From an uncultured Rhodospirillaceae bacterium (GTDB taxonomy: Bacteria > Pseudomonadota > Alphaproteobacteria > Rhodospirillales > Casp-alpha2), in NCBI GenBank assembly GCA_913048145.1, contig CAJWVP010000177.1, positions 1 to 6,424 on the forward strand: DNA of 6,424 bases, read 5' to 3'. The position numbers were made by a program, and so were the translations under genes. How positions within the stretch are numbered: the stretch's first letter is position 1; each line of letters begins with the position of its first letter. This document shows, piece by piece, positions 1-5,896 of this stretch. Below the pieces are notes generated by a model. That model did no database searches. It had not been told where the DNA came from and was given only the letters and a program-made list of their open reading frames with translations.

Positions 1-269
1 GTTTCACCAGCAATCGCTGCCTTCAGGTTGTCAGTGGTGCCGCCAATGGCGAGGCCGGTGGCAGGATCGCCCACCTCTTCAAGGAACTCCAGATGGCCGT
101 GCGCGTGGCCCGTTTCACCTTCTGCGGTGGAGCGGAACACGGTGGCGACGTCATTGTAGCCCTCAATGTCGGCTTTCTGAGCAAAGTAGAGATAGCGGCG
201 GTTAGCCTGGGATTCGCCGGCGAACGCCGCTTTCAGGTTTTCTTCGGTTTTCGTGCCTTGCAAGCTCAT
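1..269 (-). CDS. rbr: Rubrerythrin, N-terminal part (runs off window)
   Basis: The ATG at 267-269 opens a frame that stays open to the window edge, giving 89 full codons. The start MSLQGTKTEENLKAAFAGES is typical of rubrerythrins, cytoplasmic non-heme diiron proteins that reduce hydrogen peroxide and limit iron-driven oxidative damage. Visible iron ligands of the first half of the four-helix bundle are Glu19 (AGES) and the E-x-x-H pair Glu52/His55 (GETGHAHGH). Residues 79-90 (TDNLKAAIAGET) echo residues 8-20, as expected from the two-fold internal symmetry of the fold, and Glu89 starts the second ligand set. The C-terminal half lies outside, so I cannot tell whether a rubredoxin FeS4 domain follows. 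A strong Shine-Dalgarno GGAGGT (275-280) sits 5 nt from the ATG. The gene follows irr on the same strand, behind a Fur-type operator (414-430), which fits control by iron or peroxide. Confidence 0.93.
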   Translation of the reverse strand, partial: MSLQGTKTEENLKAAFAGESQANRRYLYFAQKADIEGYNDVATVFRSTAEGETGHAHGHLEFLEEVGDPATGLAIGGTTDNLKAAIAGE

Positions 270-318
270 GAGTGACCTCCGTGTCGAGATATTAGTCCGT
301 AATCAATAGAACGATGAC

Positions 319-335
319 GCGGTCCAACCGACCGC
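319..335 (-). other. Small GC-rich hairpin in rubrerythrin leader
   Basis: GCGGTC and GACCGC (319-324 and 330-335) form a perfect 6-bp stem with a 5-nt loop, about 50 nt upstream of the rubrerythrin ATG. No U-tract follows on the minus strand, so it is not a convincing intrinsic terminator for irr. It may be an mRNA leader structure or chance. Confidence 0.35.
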
Positions 336-343
336 AGAATATA

Positions 344-372
344 CATATGGGGACTGGGCATAGGTGAGTCAA
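344..372 (-). promoter_or_regulatory. Candidate rubrerythrin promoter
   Basis: On the minus strand TTGACT (372-367, 5/6 to the -35 consensus) is followed after 17 nt by CATATG (349-344, only about 3/6 to the -10 consensus). The start would be near 337, giving a leader of roughly 65-70 nt. The -35 is good and the -10 is weak, as often seen in regulated promoters. Co-transcription from irr is possible because no terminator is visible between the genes. Confidence 0.35.
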
Positions 373-377
373 CATTT

Positions 378-394
378 ACTTGATTATTTCTAAA
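378..394. promoter_or_regulatory. Possible asymmetric Irr (ICE) site
   Basis: Plus-strand TTCTAAA (388-394) is a perfect half of the Irr iron-control element TTTAGAA-N3-TTCTAAA. The other arm (378-384, ACTTGAT) matches at only 3 of 7 positions. The site lies just upstream of the candidate rubrerythrin -35 and 19 nt from the Fur-type palindrome. A single 7-bp half-site in AT-rich DNA can occur by chance, so this is a weak call. Confidence 0.3.
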
Positions 395-413
395 CTATGC
401 CATAACTTATTGA

Positions 414-430
414 TTGATAATGATTATCAA
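414..430. promoter_or_regulatory. Perfect Fur-type operator (7-1-7 box)
   Basis: TTGATAATGATTATCAA is a perfect 8-1-8 inverted repeat. Its inner 15 bp match the classical 7-1-7 Fur box TGATAATnATTATCA at every position and are close to the PerR box TTATAATnATTATAA. It lies about 145 bp upstream of the rubrerythrin ATG and overlaps the 3' end of irr: the irr TGA stop occupies 427-429, inside the right arm. The expected reader is a Fur-family protein, such as Fur or a PerR-like one. Irr itself normally prefers the different ICE sequence. The match is seen directly; the regulator is inferred. Confidence 0.72.
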
Positions 431-831
431 ATGCGGACTACAACGTCGACACGCTTTATGGTTTTACCTTCCGGAGGCGCGGGCAGCTTCGACAAAACCA
501 CGTCCTCACCGGAGATGTCCTGCAGAGAGTTGGTCTCCTCGCAGAAGAAATGATGGTGGTTTTCCGTATTGGTATCGAAGTAACAGCGTTGCGAATCAAC
601 AACGATCTCACGCAAAAGACCGGCTTCAGTGAACTGATGCAGCGTATTGTAGACCGTGGCCAGGGACACTCTGATGGCCGCCTCCTGCGCATCCGCGTGG
701 AGGCTTTCGGCAGTCACATGGCGATGCCCATCGTCGAACAACAGTTTTGCCAGGGCGATGCGCTGGCGCGTCGGACGCAGGTTGGCGCCGCGAAGCGTTT
801 CTATGACGTGGCTGTAGGGTCTGGCATCCAT
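427..831 (-). CDS. irr: Irr, iron/heme-responsive Fur-family transcription regulator
   Basis: A 134-residue Fur-superfamily DNA-binding protein. The winged helix covers roughly residues 10-80, with LRPTRQR (18-24) and the Irr signature RVSLATVYNTLHQFTEAGLLR (54-74). The dimerisation half carries YFDTN (84-88) and the histidine run HHH at 92-94, a metal/heme-binding motif of Irr. The Fur structural zinc CxxC motifs are absent, as in Irr. In other alphaproteobacteria Irr accumulates when iron or heme is low and represses iron-rich pathways. The frame is open up to a TTG at 966, but that start would overlap the candidate promoter. I chose the ATG at 829-831 because homology begins there. A GTG at 841-843 with AAGAG upstream is an equal alternative (138 aa). 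The protein ends at VDVVVRI, slightly short of relatives that carry a basic tail, and its stop lies in the 414-430 operator. Confidence 0.92.
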   Translation of the reverse strand: MDARPYSHVIETLRGANLRPTRQRIALAKLLFDDGHRHVTAESLHADAQEAAIRVSLATVYNTLHQFTEAGLLREIVVDSQRCYFDTNTENHHHFFCEETNSLQDISGEDVVLSKLPAPPEGKTIKRVDVVVRI

Positions 832-875
832 GGCGTCTTTCACTTTAGTCTCTTGAAGGGTTGGCCACCGAACAG

Positions 876-890
876 ACCCGCTACGCGGGT
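876..890. other. GC-rich hairpin in irr leader
   Basis: ACCCGC-TAC-GCGGGT is a perfect 6-bp stem with a 3-nt loop, 45-59 nt upstream of the irr ATG. On the plus strand it is followed by TTTTGCCTTTT, giving a terminator look for antisense transcripts. On the minus (gene) strand it has an A-rich stretch before it and no U-tract after it, so it is not a good terminator for fabI. It would lie in the irr 5' leader. Confidence 0.4.
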
Positions 891-937
891 TTTGCCTTTT
901 GCTAACAGCCAAACGCATATCCATAGAAATTTTACGG

Positions 938-966
938 ACGATATGTACGCTGGCACGGAATTTCAA
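938..966 (-). promoter_or_regulatory. Candidate irr promoter
   Basis: TTGAAA (966-961, 5/6 to consensus) and TATCGT (943-938, 4/6) are separated by exactly 17 nt on the minus strand. The predicted start near 931 gives a leader of about 100 nt containing the 876-890 hairpin. It sits 28 nt after the fabI stop, directly downstream of the 975-989 palindrome, so irr probably has its own promoter even if fab read-through contributes. Confidence 0.5.
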
Positions 967-974
967 TAGCTAAG

Positions 975-989
975 TTGGAATTTTTCCAA
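975..989. promoter_or_regulatory. ICE-like inverted repeat upstream of irr
   Basis: TTGGAA-TTT-TTCCAA is a perfect 6-3-6 inverted repeat. The Irr iron-control element core is TTAGAA-N3-TTCTAA, so spacing and architecture are identical and 10 of 12 arm bases match, with one symmetric A-to-G/T-to-C change per arm. It lies 5 nt beyond the fabI stop and 8 nt upstream of the irr -35. An autoregulatory Irr operator is plausible. It has no following U-tract on the minus strand, so it is not a normal intrinsic terminator. Confidence 0.45.
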
Positions 990-994
990 TACCC

Positions 995-1855
995 CTATTC
1001 GAGGCGCGAGTCCACAAATGACATGCCGATGGCGTTGTAACCGCTGTCGATATGGTGAATTTCGCCGGTGACGCTCTTCGACAAATCGGACAGGAAGTAT
1101 AGCGCGCCGCCGCCGATGTCTTCCTGGCAAAGCGCGCGGCTTAATGGCGCGACTTCCTGGGAACGCCGCAGGATATCCCTCGCGCCGCCGATGGCACTGC
1201 CAGCTAGGGTACGCATGGGGCCAGCCGAGATTCCGTTGACCCGGATGTTCTGAGGGCCTAAGTCGTTGGCCAGATACTTGATGGAAGCCTCCAGGGCCGC
1301 CTTCGCTACGCCCATGACGTTGTAATTGGGCATTACCTTTTCAGCGCCATAAAAACTGAGGCTCAAGAGACTACCGCCATTGGTCATCAACTTGGCTGCG
1401 TGATGGGCGACGGCAGTAAAAGAGTAACAGGATACGTCCATGGTCCGCCGGAAGTTTTCTTGGCTAGTGTCCACGTAGTCGCCCTTCAACTCCTCCCTAT
1501 CGGAATAAGCGATGGCGTGGACGACGAAATCCAACCGGTCCCAGCGCGACGACAACCGGCCGAAGACGCTACCCAAGGCCTTCATGTCCTCCACATCGCA
1601 AAGTTCCACAATGTCAGAACCCACCTGTTCAGCCAAGGGCCAGACTCGGCGCTCCAACGCTTCGCCCTGACAGGTGAAGGCAAGTTCAGCACCCTGCTGA
1701 TGAAGCGCCCGAGCAATACCCCAGGCTATGGAATTATGGTTAGCGACCCCCATGATGAGACCGCGCTTGCCGGCCATCATCGGACCCGGCGTGGTACTGG
1801 TCCAGGTGTCAGTATCGGATTTGAAGGAATCTGGCATCGGCGTTCGGTCCGCCAC
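995..1855 (-). CDS. fabI: Enoyl-[acyl-carrier-protein] reductase (NADH), FabI
   Basis: Cytoplasmic short-chain dehydrogenase-type enzyme that reduces trans-2-enoyl-ACP, the last step of each type II fatty acid elongation cycle. Over the 286-residue reading the cofactor loop GVANHNSIAW is at 36-45. The catalytic Tyr-x6-Lys is Y178/K185 in NYNVMGVAK, and the C-terminal SGYN at 271-274 is typical. The residue aligning with E. coli Gly93 is Ala116 and that aligning with Tyr146 is Phe168. The start is uncertain. The GTG at 1853-1855 directly abuts the fabB TAG with no clear Shine-Dalgarno; an ATG at 1835-1837 has AGGTGG 14 nt upstream; the family's usual N-terminus (MAGKRGLIMG) begins at residue 27, near 1777. 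It closes the fabA-fabB-fabI unit, and the abutting stop/start suggests translational coupling. Confidence 0.95.
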   Translation of the reverse strand: MADRTPMPDSFKSDTDTWTSTTPGPMMAGKRGLIMGVANHNSIAWGIARALHQQGAELAFTCQGEALERRVWPLAEQVGSDIVELCDVEDMKALGSVFGRLSSRWDRLDFVVHAIAYSDREELKGDYVDTSQENFRRTMDVSCYSFTAVAHHAAKLMTNGGSLLSLSFYGAEKVMPNYNVMGVAKAALEASIKYLANDLGPQNIRVNGISAGPMRTLAGSAIGGARDILRRSQEVAPLSRALCQEDIGGGALYFLSDLSKSVTGEIHHIDSGYNAIGMSFVDSRLE

Positions 1856-3076
1856 CTATTGATCGTAGCGACTGAAGGTCAATGACGCGTTGGTGCCGCC
1901 AAAGCCGAAGCTGTTCGACAACACGCAATTCAGTCCAGCATCGTCGATCCGCTCGGTCACCACATGGGCGTCACCAGCCTCAGGATCCATTTCCTCGACG
2001 TTCGCTGAAGCGGCGATGAAATCATTGTCGAGCATGATCAGCGAATAGATAGCTTCATGGACACCCGTCGCCCCCTGAGAGTGACCCGTCAGGGACTTCG
2101 TCGACGAGATCTTCGGACGATGGGCGCCGAAAACTTCCTGGATGGAATTCAACTCAATCATGTCGCCCACGGGTGTCGAGGTGCCGTGCGCGTTGATGTA
2201 ATCGACAGTCGTGTTCCCAAGGCCCGCCGTCGCCATGCGCATACAGCGCTGGCCACCTTCGCCGGTGGGCGCCACCATGTCGACACCATCGGAGGTCGCG
2301 CCGTAACCAACCACCTCCGCATAAATGTTGGCGCCGCGCGCCCTGGCCCGATCCAGCTCCTCAAGCACCAAAACCCCGGCGCCACCGGCGATGACGAACC
2401 CATCCCGGTTCACGTCGAATGGCCGGGACGATTTCTCCGGCGTGTCGTTATACTTGGAGGACAGCGCGCCCATGGCGTCGAACAGAACGCTGAGTGTCCA
2501 ATCCACCTCTTCGCCGCCGCCGGCGAAGACGATGTCCTGCTTGCCCCATTGGATCAGTTCCGCGCCGTTTCCTACGCAATGCGCGCTGGTCGCACAAGCA
2601 GACGAAATGGAATAGCTGAGCCCGCGCATGCAGAAGGCCGTCGACATGTTCGCGGAATTGGTAGAGCACATAGATTTTGGCACAGCGTAGGGGCCAATGC
2701 GTTTCGGGCCGCGTTCGCGGGTCACGTCGGCAGCGCTCACCAGTGCCGACGTGGTCGGCCCGCCGGAGCCCATGACGAGGCCCGTGCGCTCATCCTTAAC
2801 TTCAGTTTCGGCAAGGCCCGCGTCTTTGATAGCCTCACACATGGCCACGTAGTTGTAGGCCGAACCGTCGCCCATGAACCGGCGAAGCTTGCGATCAATC
2901 ATGTCGTCCATGTCGATTTTTGGCTTGCCATGCACATGCGAGCGGAACCCCATTTCGGCGTAGTCTTCGCAGAATGTGATCCCAGATTTGCCGGCTCGCA
3001 GGCTCTCGGTCACCTCAGCAACGTTGTTGCCTATGGGCGACACAACTCCCATGCCGGTCACGACGACGCGTCTCAT
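1856..3076 (-). CDS. fabB: 3-oxoacyl-[ACP] synthase I, FabB
   Basis: A 406-residue condensing enzyme of the thiolase fold, the same length as E. coli FabB. It joins malonyl-ACP to acyl-ACP and is the synthase that elongates the cis-3-decenoyl-ACP made by FabA, so it is needed for unsaturated fatty acids. Active-site residues are all present: nucleophile Cys161 (SSACATSAH), His297 (NAHGTS), Lys327 (STKSLTGH) and His332 (GHSQGATG). The C-terminal glycine loop SNSFGFGGTNAS (388-399) is intact. The ATG at 3074-3076 has a good Shine-Dalgarno, GAGGG, 7 nt away, which overlaps the TGA stop of fabA. The 10-nt gap to fabA and zero gap to fabI mark one operon. FabB rather than a generic FabF is supported by the fabA linkage and the short MRRVVVTGMG start. 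Confidence 0.96.
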   Translation of the reverse strand: MRRVVVTGMGVVSPIGNNVAEVTESLRAGKSGITFCEDYAEMGFRSHVHGKPKIDMDDMIDRKLRRFMGDGSAYNYVAMCEAIKDAGLAETEVKDERTGLVMGSGGPTTSALVSAADVTRERGPKRIGPYAVPKSMCSTNSANMSTAFCMRGLSYSISSACATSAHCVGNGAELIQWGKQDIVFAGGGEEVDWTLSVLFDAMGALSSKYNDTPEKSSRPFDVNRDGFVIAGGAGVLVLEELDRARARGANIYAEVVGYGATSDGVDMVAPTGEGGQRCMRMATAGLGNTTVDYINAHGTSTPVGDMIELNSIQEVFGAHRPKISSTKSLTGHSQGATGVHEAIYSLIMLDNDFIAASANVEEMDPEAGDAHVVTERIDDAGLNCVLSNSFGFGGTNASLTFSRYDQ

Positions 3077-3086
3077 ATTCGCACCC

Positions 3087-3629
3087 TCAGTTATCTTCGT
3101 CTTCGGTGAATAGGGTCACTTTCATGCCCTCGGCAACGTAGGCGACGGTGCCGTCCACCAACATCTTGCCGTCGGCAATGCCCAGGGTGATCTTGCGGCT
3201 CATCACGCGCTTGATATCGACCATGAAGGATACCAACGACGCGCTCGGCTGGACCTGCTCCGTGAATTTCACTTCACCGACGCCAAGCGCGCGGCCATGG
3301 CCCGGTGCGCCCGTCCAACCCAGAAAGAAACCGACCATCTGCCAGAGCGCATCAAGGCCCAGGCATCCGGGCATCACCGGATCGCCTTGGAAATGACAGG
3401 AAAAAAACCAGAGATCAGGTTTGATATCCAACTCGGCGATCACCTGGCCCTTGCCGTAGGCGCCCCCGTTGGCGGTGATCGAGGTGATCCGATCGAACAT
3501 GAGCATCGGCGGCAGCGGCAGCTGCGCGTTGCCAGGGCCGAATAGCTCCCCGCGCCCGCAAGCCAGAAGCTCTTCGTAGGTGAAAGTGTTCTGTTGGGTC
3601 AAAAGCCTCACGCCTTCCCTGATACTCAT
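3087..3629 (-). CDS. fabA: 3-hydroxydecanoyl-[ACP] dehydratase/isomerase, FabA
   Basis: A 180-residue hot-dog-fold enzyme that dehydrates 3-hydroxydecanoyl-ACP and isomerises trans-2- to cis-3-decenoyl-ACP, the branch point to unsaturated fatty acids. The catalytic pair is His79 in the FFSCHFQGDPVMPGC motif and Asp93 in GLDALWQ, equal to E. coli His70 and Asp84. GRGELFG (25-31) and ALGVGEVKF (114-122) are also typical. The frame is open upstream to 3863, but that stretch crosses the pnp terminator and enters pnp. The ATG at 3627-3629 (MSIREG) gives the family length, although its Shine-Dalgarno (GAAGATTTCAAGATT region) is weak. It starts the fabA-fabB-fabI operon just downstream of the pnp terminator. 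Confidence 0.95.
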   Translation of the reverse strand: MSIREGVRLLTQQNTFTYEELLACGRGELFGPGNAQLPLPPMLMFDRITSITANGGAYGKGQVIAELDIKPDLWFFSCHFQGDPVMPGCLGLDALWQMVGFFLGWTGAPGHGRALGVGEVKFTEQVQPSASLVSFMVDIKRVMSRKITLGIADGKMLVDGTVAYVAEGMKVTLFTEDEDN

Positions 3630-3650
3630 AATCTTGAAATCTTCACATTT

Positions 3651-3656
3651 CTTATA
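3651..3656 (-). promoter_or_regulatory. Possible -10 element for fabABI
   Basis: TATAAG (minus strand, 3656-3651) matches the -10 consensus at 5 of 6 positions and lies between the pnp terminator and the fabA ATG. No good -35 hexamer occurs 16-18 nt upstream. If used, it gives a short leader of about 15 nt. The strong terminator before it implies that the fab unit needs its own promoter in this 60-nt space, unless read-through is significant. Confidence 0.3.
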
Positions 3657-3691
3657 TCCCAACCATTCCCAAAAGACGATGCCATCTTTGC

Positions 3692-3734
3692 AAAAAAGTA
3701 CGGCGGCCCGAGAAGCGAATCTCGGGCCGCCGTA
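3692..3734 (-). terminator. Strong intrinsic terminator after pnp
   Basis: Arms 3720-3734 and 3699-3713 are perfect reverse complements, giving a 15-bp GC-rich stem with a 6-nt loop (3714-3719). On the minus strand one C and then six T follow (3697-3692). The first stem base lies 22 nt past the pnp stop. This is a textbook rho-independent terminator that separates rpsO-pnp from fabABI. The long stem would also protect the 3' end from exonucleases. Confidence 0.93.
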
Positions 3735-3756
3735 GGGAATAATTAAGGCAGATGAG

Positions 3757-5895
3757 CTAGTTACGCGCTCGATCACCCTTCGGCTTGACCTGGTCGGAGA
3801 TGTCCTCACCGGTTTCCTGGTCAACCATCCGCACGGACAGTTTAACCTTACCGCGGTCATCAATCCCGATCAGCTTGGCTTTCACAGCGTCACCTTCTTG
3901 AATGATATCGGTGACCTTGCCGACCCGGTGGTCCGCCAGTTCCGAAATGTGAACTAAGCCGTCCTTATTGCCCATGTAGTTCACGAAGGCGCCGAAATCG
4001 ACAATCTTCACCACCTTACCTTCATAAATCTTGCCGACTTCTGGCTCAGCGGTGATGCCCTTGATCCAATCGATGGCCTCCTGCATGGCGTTGGCGTCAA
4101 CAGCGGCGACCTTCACTGTGCCGTCGTCGTCAATGTCAACCTTGGTGCCCGTTGTCTCACAGATTTCGCGGATCATCTTGCCGCCAGGGCCGATGACGTC
4201 TCGGATTTTATCCTTATTGATGGAGATCGTCTCGATCCGGGGCGCGTGCTGGGACACGCCCTCGCGCGCTGCGGTCAGGCCCTTGGCCATTTCGTCAAGG
4301 ATGTGGAGCCGGCCGTCACGGGCCTGGTCGAGCGCTACTTCCATGATCTCCTTCGTGATCGAAGTGATCTTGATGTCCATCTGCAGAGACGTGATACCCT
4401 TTTCGGTACCGGCCACCTTAAAGTCCATGTCGCCCAGATGGTCCTCGTCGCCGAGGATATCGGATAAGACGGCAAAGCCGTCGTCTTCCTTAATTAGGCC
4501 CATGGCGATCCCGGCAACCGGGCTCGAGAGCGGCACGCCCGCGTCCATCATGGACAGCGAGGACCCGCAGACCGTCGCCATGGAGGATGAGCCGTTCGAC
4601 TCCGTGATTTCCGAGACCACTCGCACCGTGTAGGGGAAGTCAACCTTTTCCGGCATCAACGGATGTACGGCCCGCCAAGCGAGCTTGCCATGACCAACTT
4701 CGCGCCGGCCTGTGAACCCGAACCGCCCGGCTTCGCCAACGGAGTACGGCGGGAAGTTGTAGTGCAGCATGAAGTGCTGACGATAGTCCTCAGCCAGACC
4801 GTCAATGATCTGTTCGTCTTGGCCGGTGCCCAGCGTCGTGACCACCAGGGCCTGGGTCTCTCCGCGGGTGAAGAGCGCAGATCCATGGGTTCTGGGAAGC
4901 ACGCTGGTTTCGATGCTGATGGGTCGAACCGTCTCTACGTCGCGCCCATCAATTCGTGGCTCGTTAGAGAGAATCCGGCCCCGAACGGTCGCTTTTTCGA
5001 TGCTCTTGACTGCGCCTTTGACGCGATCAGCGAGATCCGTTTCCGCGTCCTCGGTCACGAGTTGGCTGGCCGCTTTGTCCCGCACTGCCGTCATGGCATC
5101 CTGTCGCGCAGTTTTATCTGCAATCTGGTAGGCGCTCTCTACGTCTGCGGCCACCAGGGCCGAGACCTTTTCCTGGAGTTCTTGATCCTGGGCCGCGGCC
5201 TCCCAGTCCCAGCGTTCCGCGCCGACCTTGGCCGAAAGGGTTTCAATGGCCGAGATCGCTGCTTGGGAGGCATCATGTCCAAACACCACGGCTCCGAGCA
5301 TCTGCTCTTCGGTCAGCTCCTTCGCTTCCGACTCAACCATGAGTACTGCGCCCTTGGTTCCCGCCACGACCAGATCCAGCGCCGAGCTCTCGAGCTGGCT
5401 TGCGCTTGGATTCAGAACATAATTGCCGTCGATAAACCCGACTCGGGCAGCCCCGACTGGGCCATTAAAGGGAACGCCTGAGATAGAGAGGGCGGCGGAT
5501 GCGCCGACCATCGCCACCACATCAGGATCAATTTCCGGATCTACTGACATGACCGTCGCAACAATCTGCACCTCATTGTCGAAACCGTCCGGAAAAAGTG
5601 GACGGATTGGCCGATCAATCAAGCGGCAGGTAAGGATTGCCTTTTCTGATGGTCGTCCTTCGCGCTTAAAAAAACCGCCGGGAATTCTGCCGGCGGCGTA
5701 GGTGCGTTCTTCGTAATCTACGGTAAGTGGGAAAAAATCCCGGCCACTCGACTCACGTGCGGCCACCACAGTCACCAGGACAACGGTTTCGCCCATGCTG
5801 GCGAGCACGGCACCAGATGCCTGTCGGGCGATTTGCCCAGTTTCCAGACGAAATTCCTGATCGCCATACTGGAATGTTTCAACGGTTTTGTTCAA
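3757..5895 (-). CDS. pnp: Polyribonucleotide nucleotidyltransferase (PNPase)
   Basis: Trimeric 3'-to-5' phosphorolytic exoribonuclease of mRNA decay, which also adds 3' tails. The 712 residues carry the full domain order: first RNase PH domain (about 5-145), alpha-helical linker (about 240-310), catalytic second RNase PH domain (about 325-545), KH domain (about 555-615, DVIGPGGKMI at 566-575) and S1 domain (about 621-692). Active-site Asp485, Asp491 and Lys493 in the DEDHLGDMDFK segment match E. coli Asp486, Asp492 and Lys494. The phosphate/RNA-binding FFKREGRPS (75-83) and SNGSSSMATVCG (433-444) are intact. The start is TTG at 5893-5895: an in-frame stop lies at 5914-5916 and no ATG or GTG lies between, while GGAG (5907-5904) sits 8 nt away. 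It follows rpsO by 37 nt and ends at a strong terminator. The tail after S1 is short (about 20 residues). Confidence 0.97.
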   Translation of the reverse strand: MNKTVETFQYGDQEFRLETGQIARQASGAVLASMGETVVLVTVVAARESSGRDFFPLTVDYEERTYAAGRIPGGFFKREGRPSEKAILTCRLIDRPIRPLFPDGFDNEVQIVATVMSVDPEIDPDVVAMVGASAALSISGVPFNGPVGAARVGFIDGNYVLNPSASQLESSALDLVVAGTKGAVLMVESEAKELTEEQMLGAVVFGHDASQAAISAIETLSAKVGAERWDWEAAAQDQELQEKVSALVAADVESAYQIADKTARQDAMTAVRDKAASQLVTEDAETDLADRVKGAVKSIEKATVRGRILSNEPRIDGRDVETVRPISIETSVLPRTHGSALFTRGETQALVVTTLGTGQDEQIIDGLAEDYRQHFMLHYNFPPYSVGEAGRFGFTGRREVGHGKLAWRAVHPLMPEKVDFPYTVRVVSEITESNGSSSMATVCGSSLSMMDAGVPLSSPVAGIAMGLIKEDDGFAVLSDILGDEDHLGDMDFKVAGTEKGITSLQMDIKITSITKEIMEVALDQARDGRLHILDEMAKGLTAAREGVSQHAPRIETISINKDKIRDVIGPGGKMIREICETTGTKVDIDDDGTVKVAAVDANAMQEAIDWIKGITAEPEVGKIYEGKVVKIVDFGAFVNYMGNKDGLVHISELADHRVGKVTDIIQEGDAVKAKLIGIDDRGKVKLSVRMVDQETGEDISDQVKPKGDRARN

Positions 5896-5896
5896 G

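Noticed and set aside
79..269. Internal repeat in rubrerythrin as a tandem duplication of DNA
   Set aside because: The similarity (NLKAAFAGE against NLKAAIAGE) reflects the ancient two-fold symmetry of the four-helix bundle in the family, not a recent duplication.
832..966. N-terminal extension of Irr to 179 residues from a TTG
   Set aside because: The TTG overlaps the candidate -35 of irr, the stretch codes over a GC hairpin, and no Irr homology is seen before the ATG at 831.
550..969. 139-residue plus-strand frame opposite irr
   Set aside because: It is a shadow of irr, with no recognisable motif.
975..989. Intrinsic terminator for fabI
   Set aside because: The stem is AT-rich with a 6-bp arm, and the minus-strand sequence after it (CTTAGC) has no U-tract. 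An operator reading fits better.
2057..3109. 350-residue plus-strand open frame
   Set aside because: It is the antisense shadow of fabB, rich in Arg, His and Ala, with no recognisable domain. fabB has all catalytic residues and proper start signals.
3630..3863. N-terminal extension of FabA to 258 residues
   Set aside because: The added frame runs through the pnp terminator hairpin and the pnp 3' coding end. FabA homology and normal length start at 3629.
4663..5481. 272-residue and other long plus-strand open frames across pnp
   Set aside because: They are antisense shadows of a fully conserved PNPase, with no family features and no supporting ribosome binding sites.
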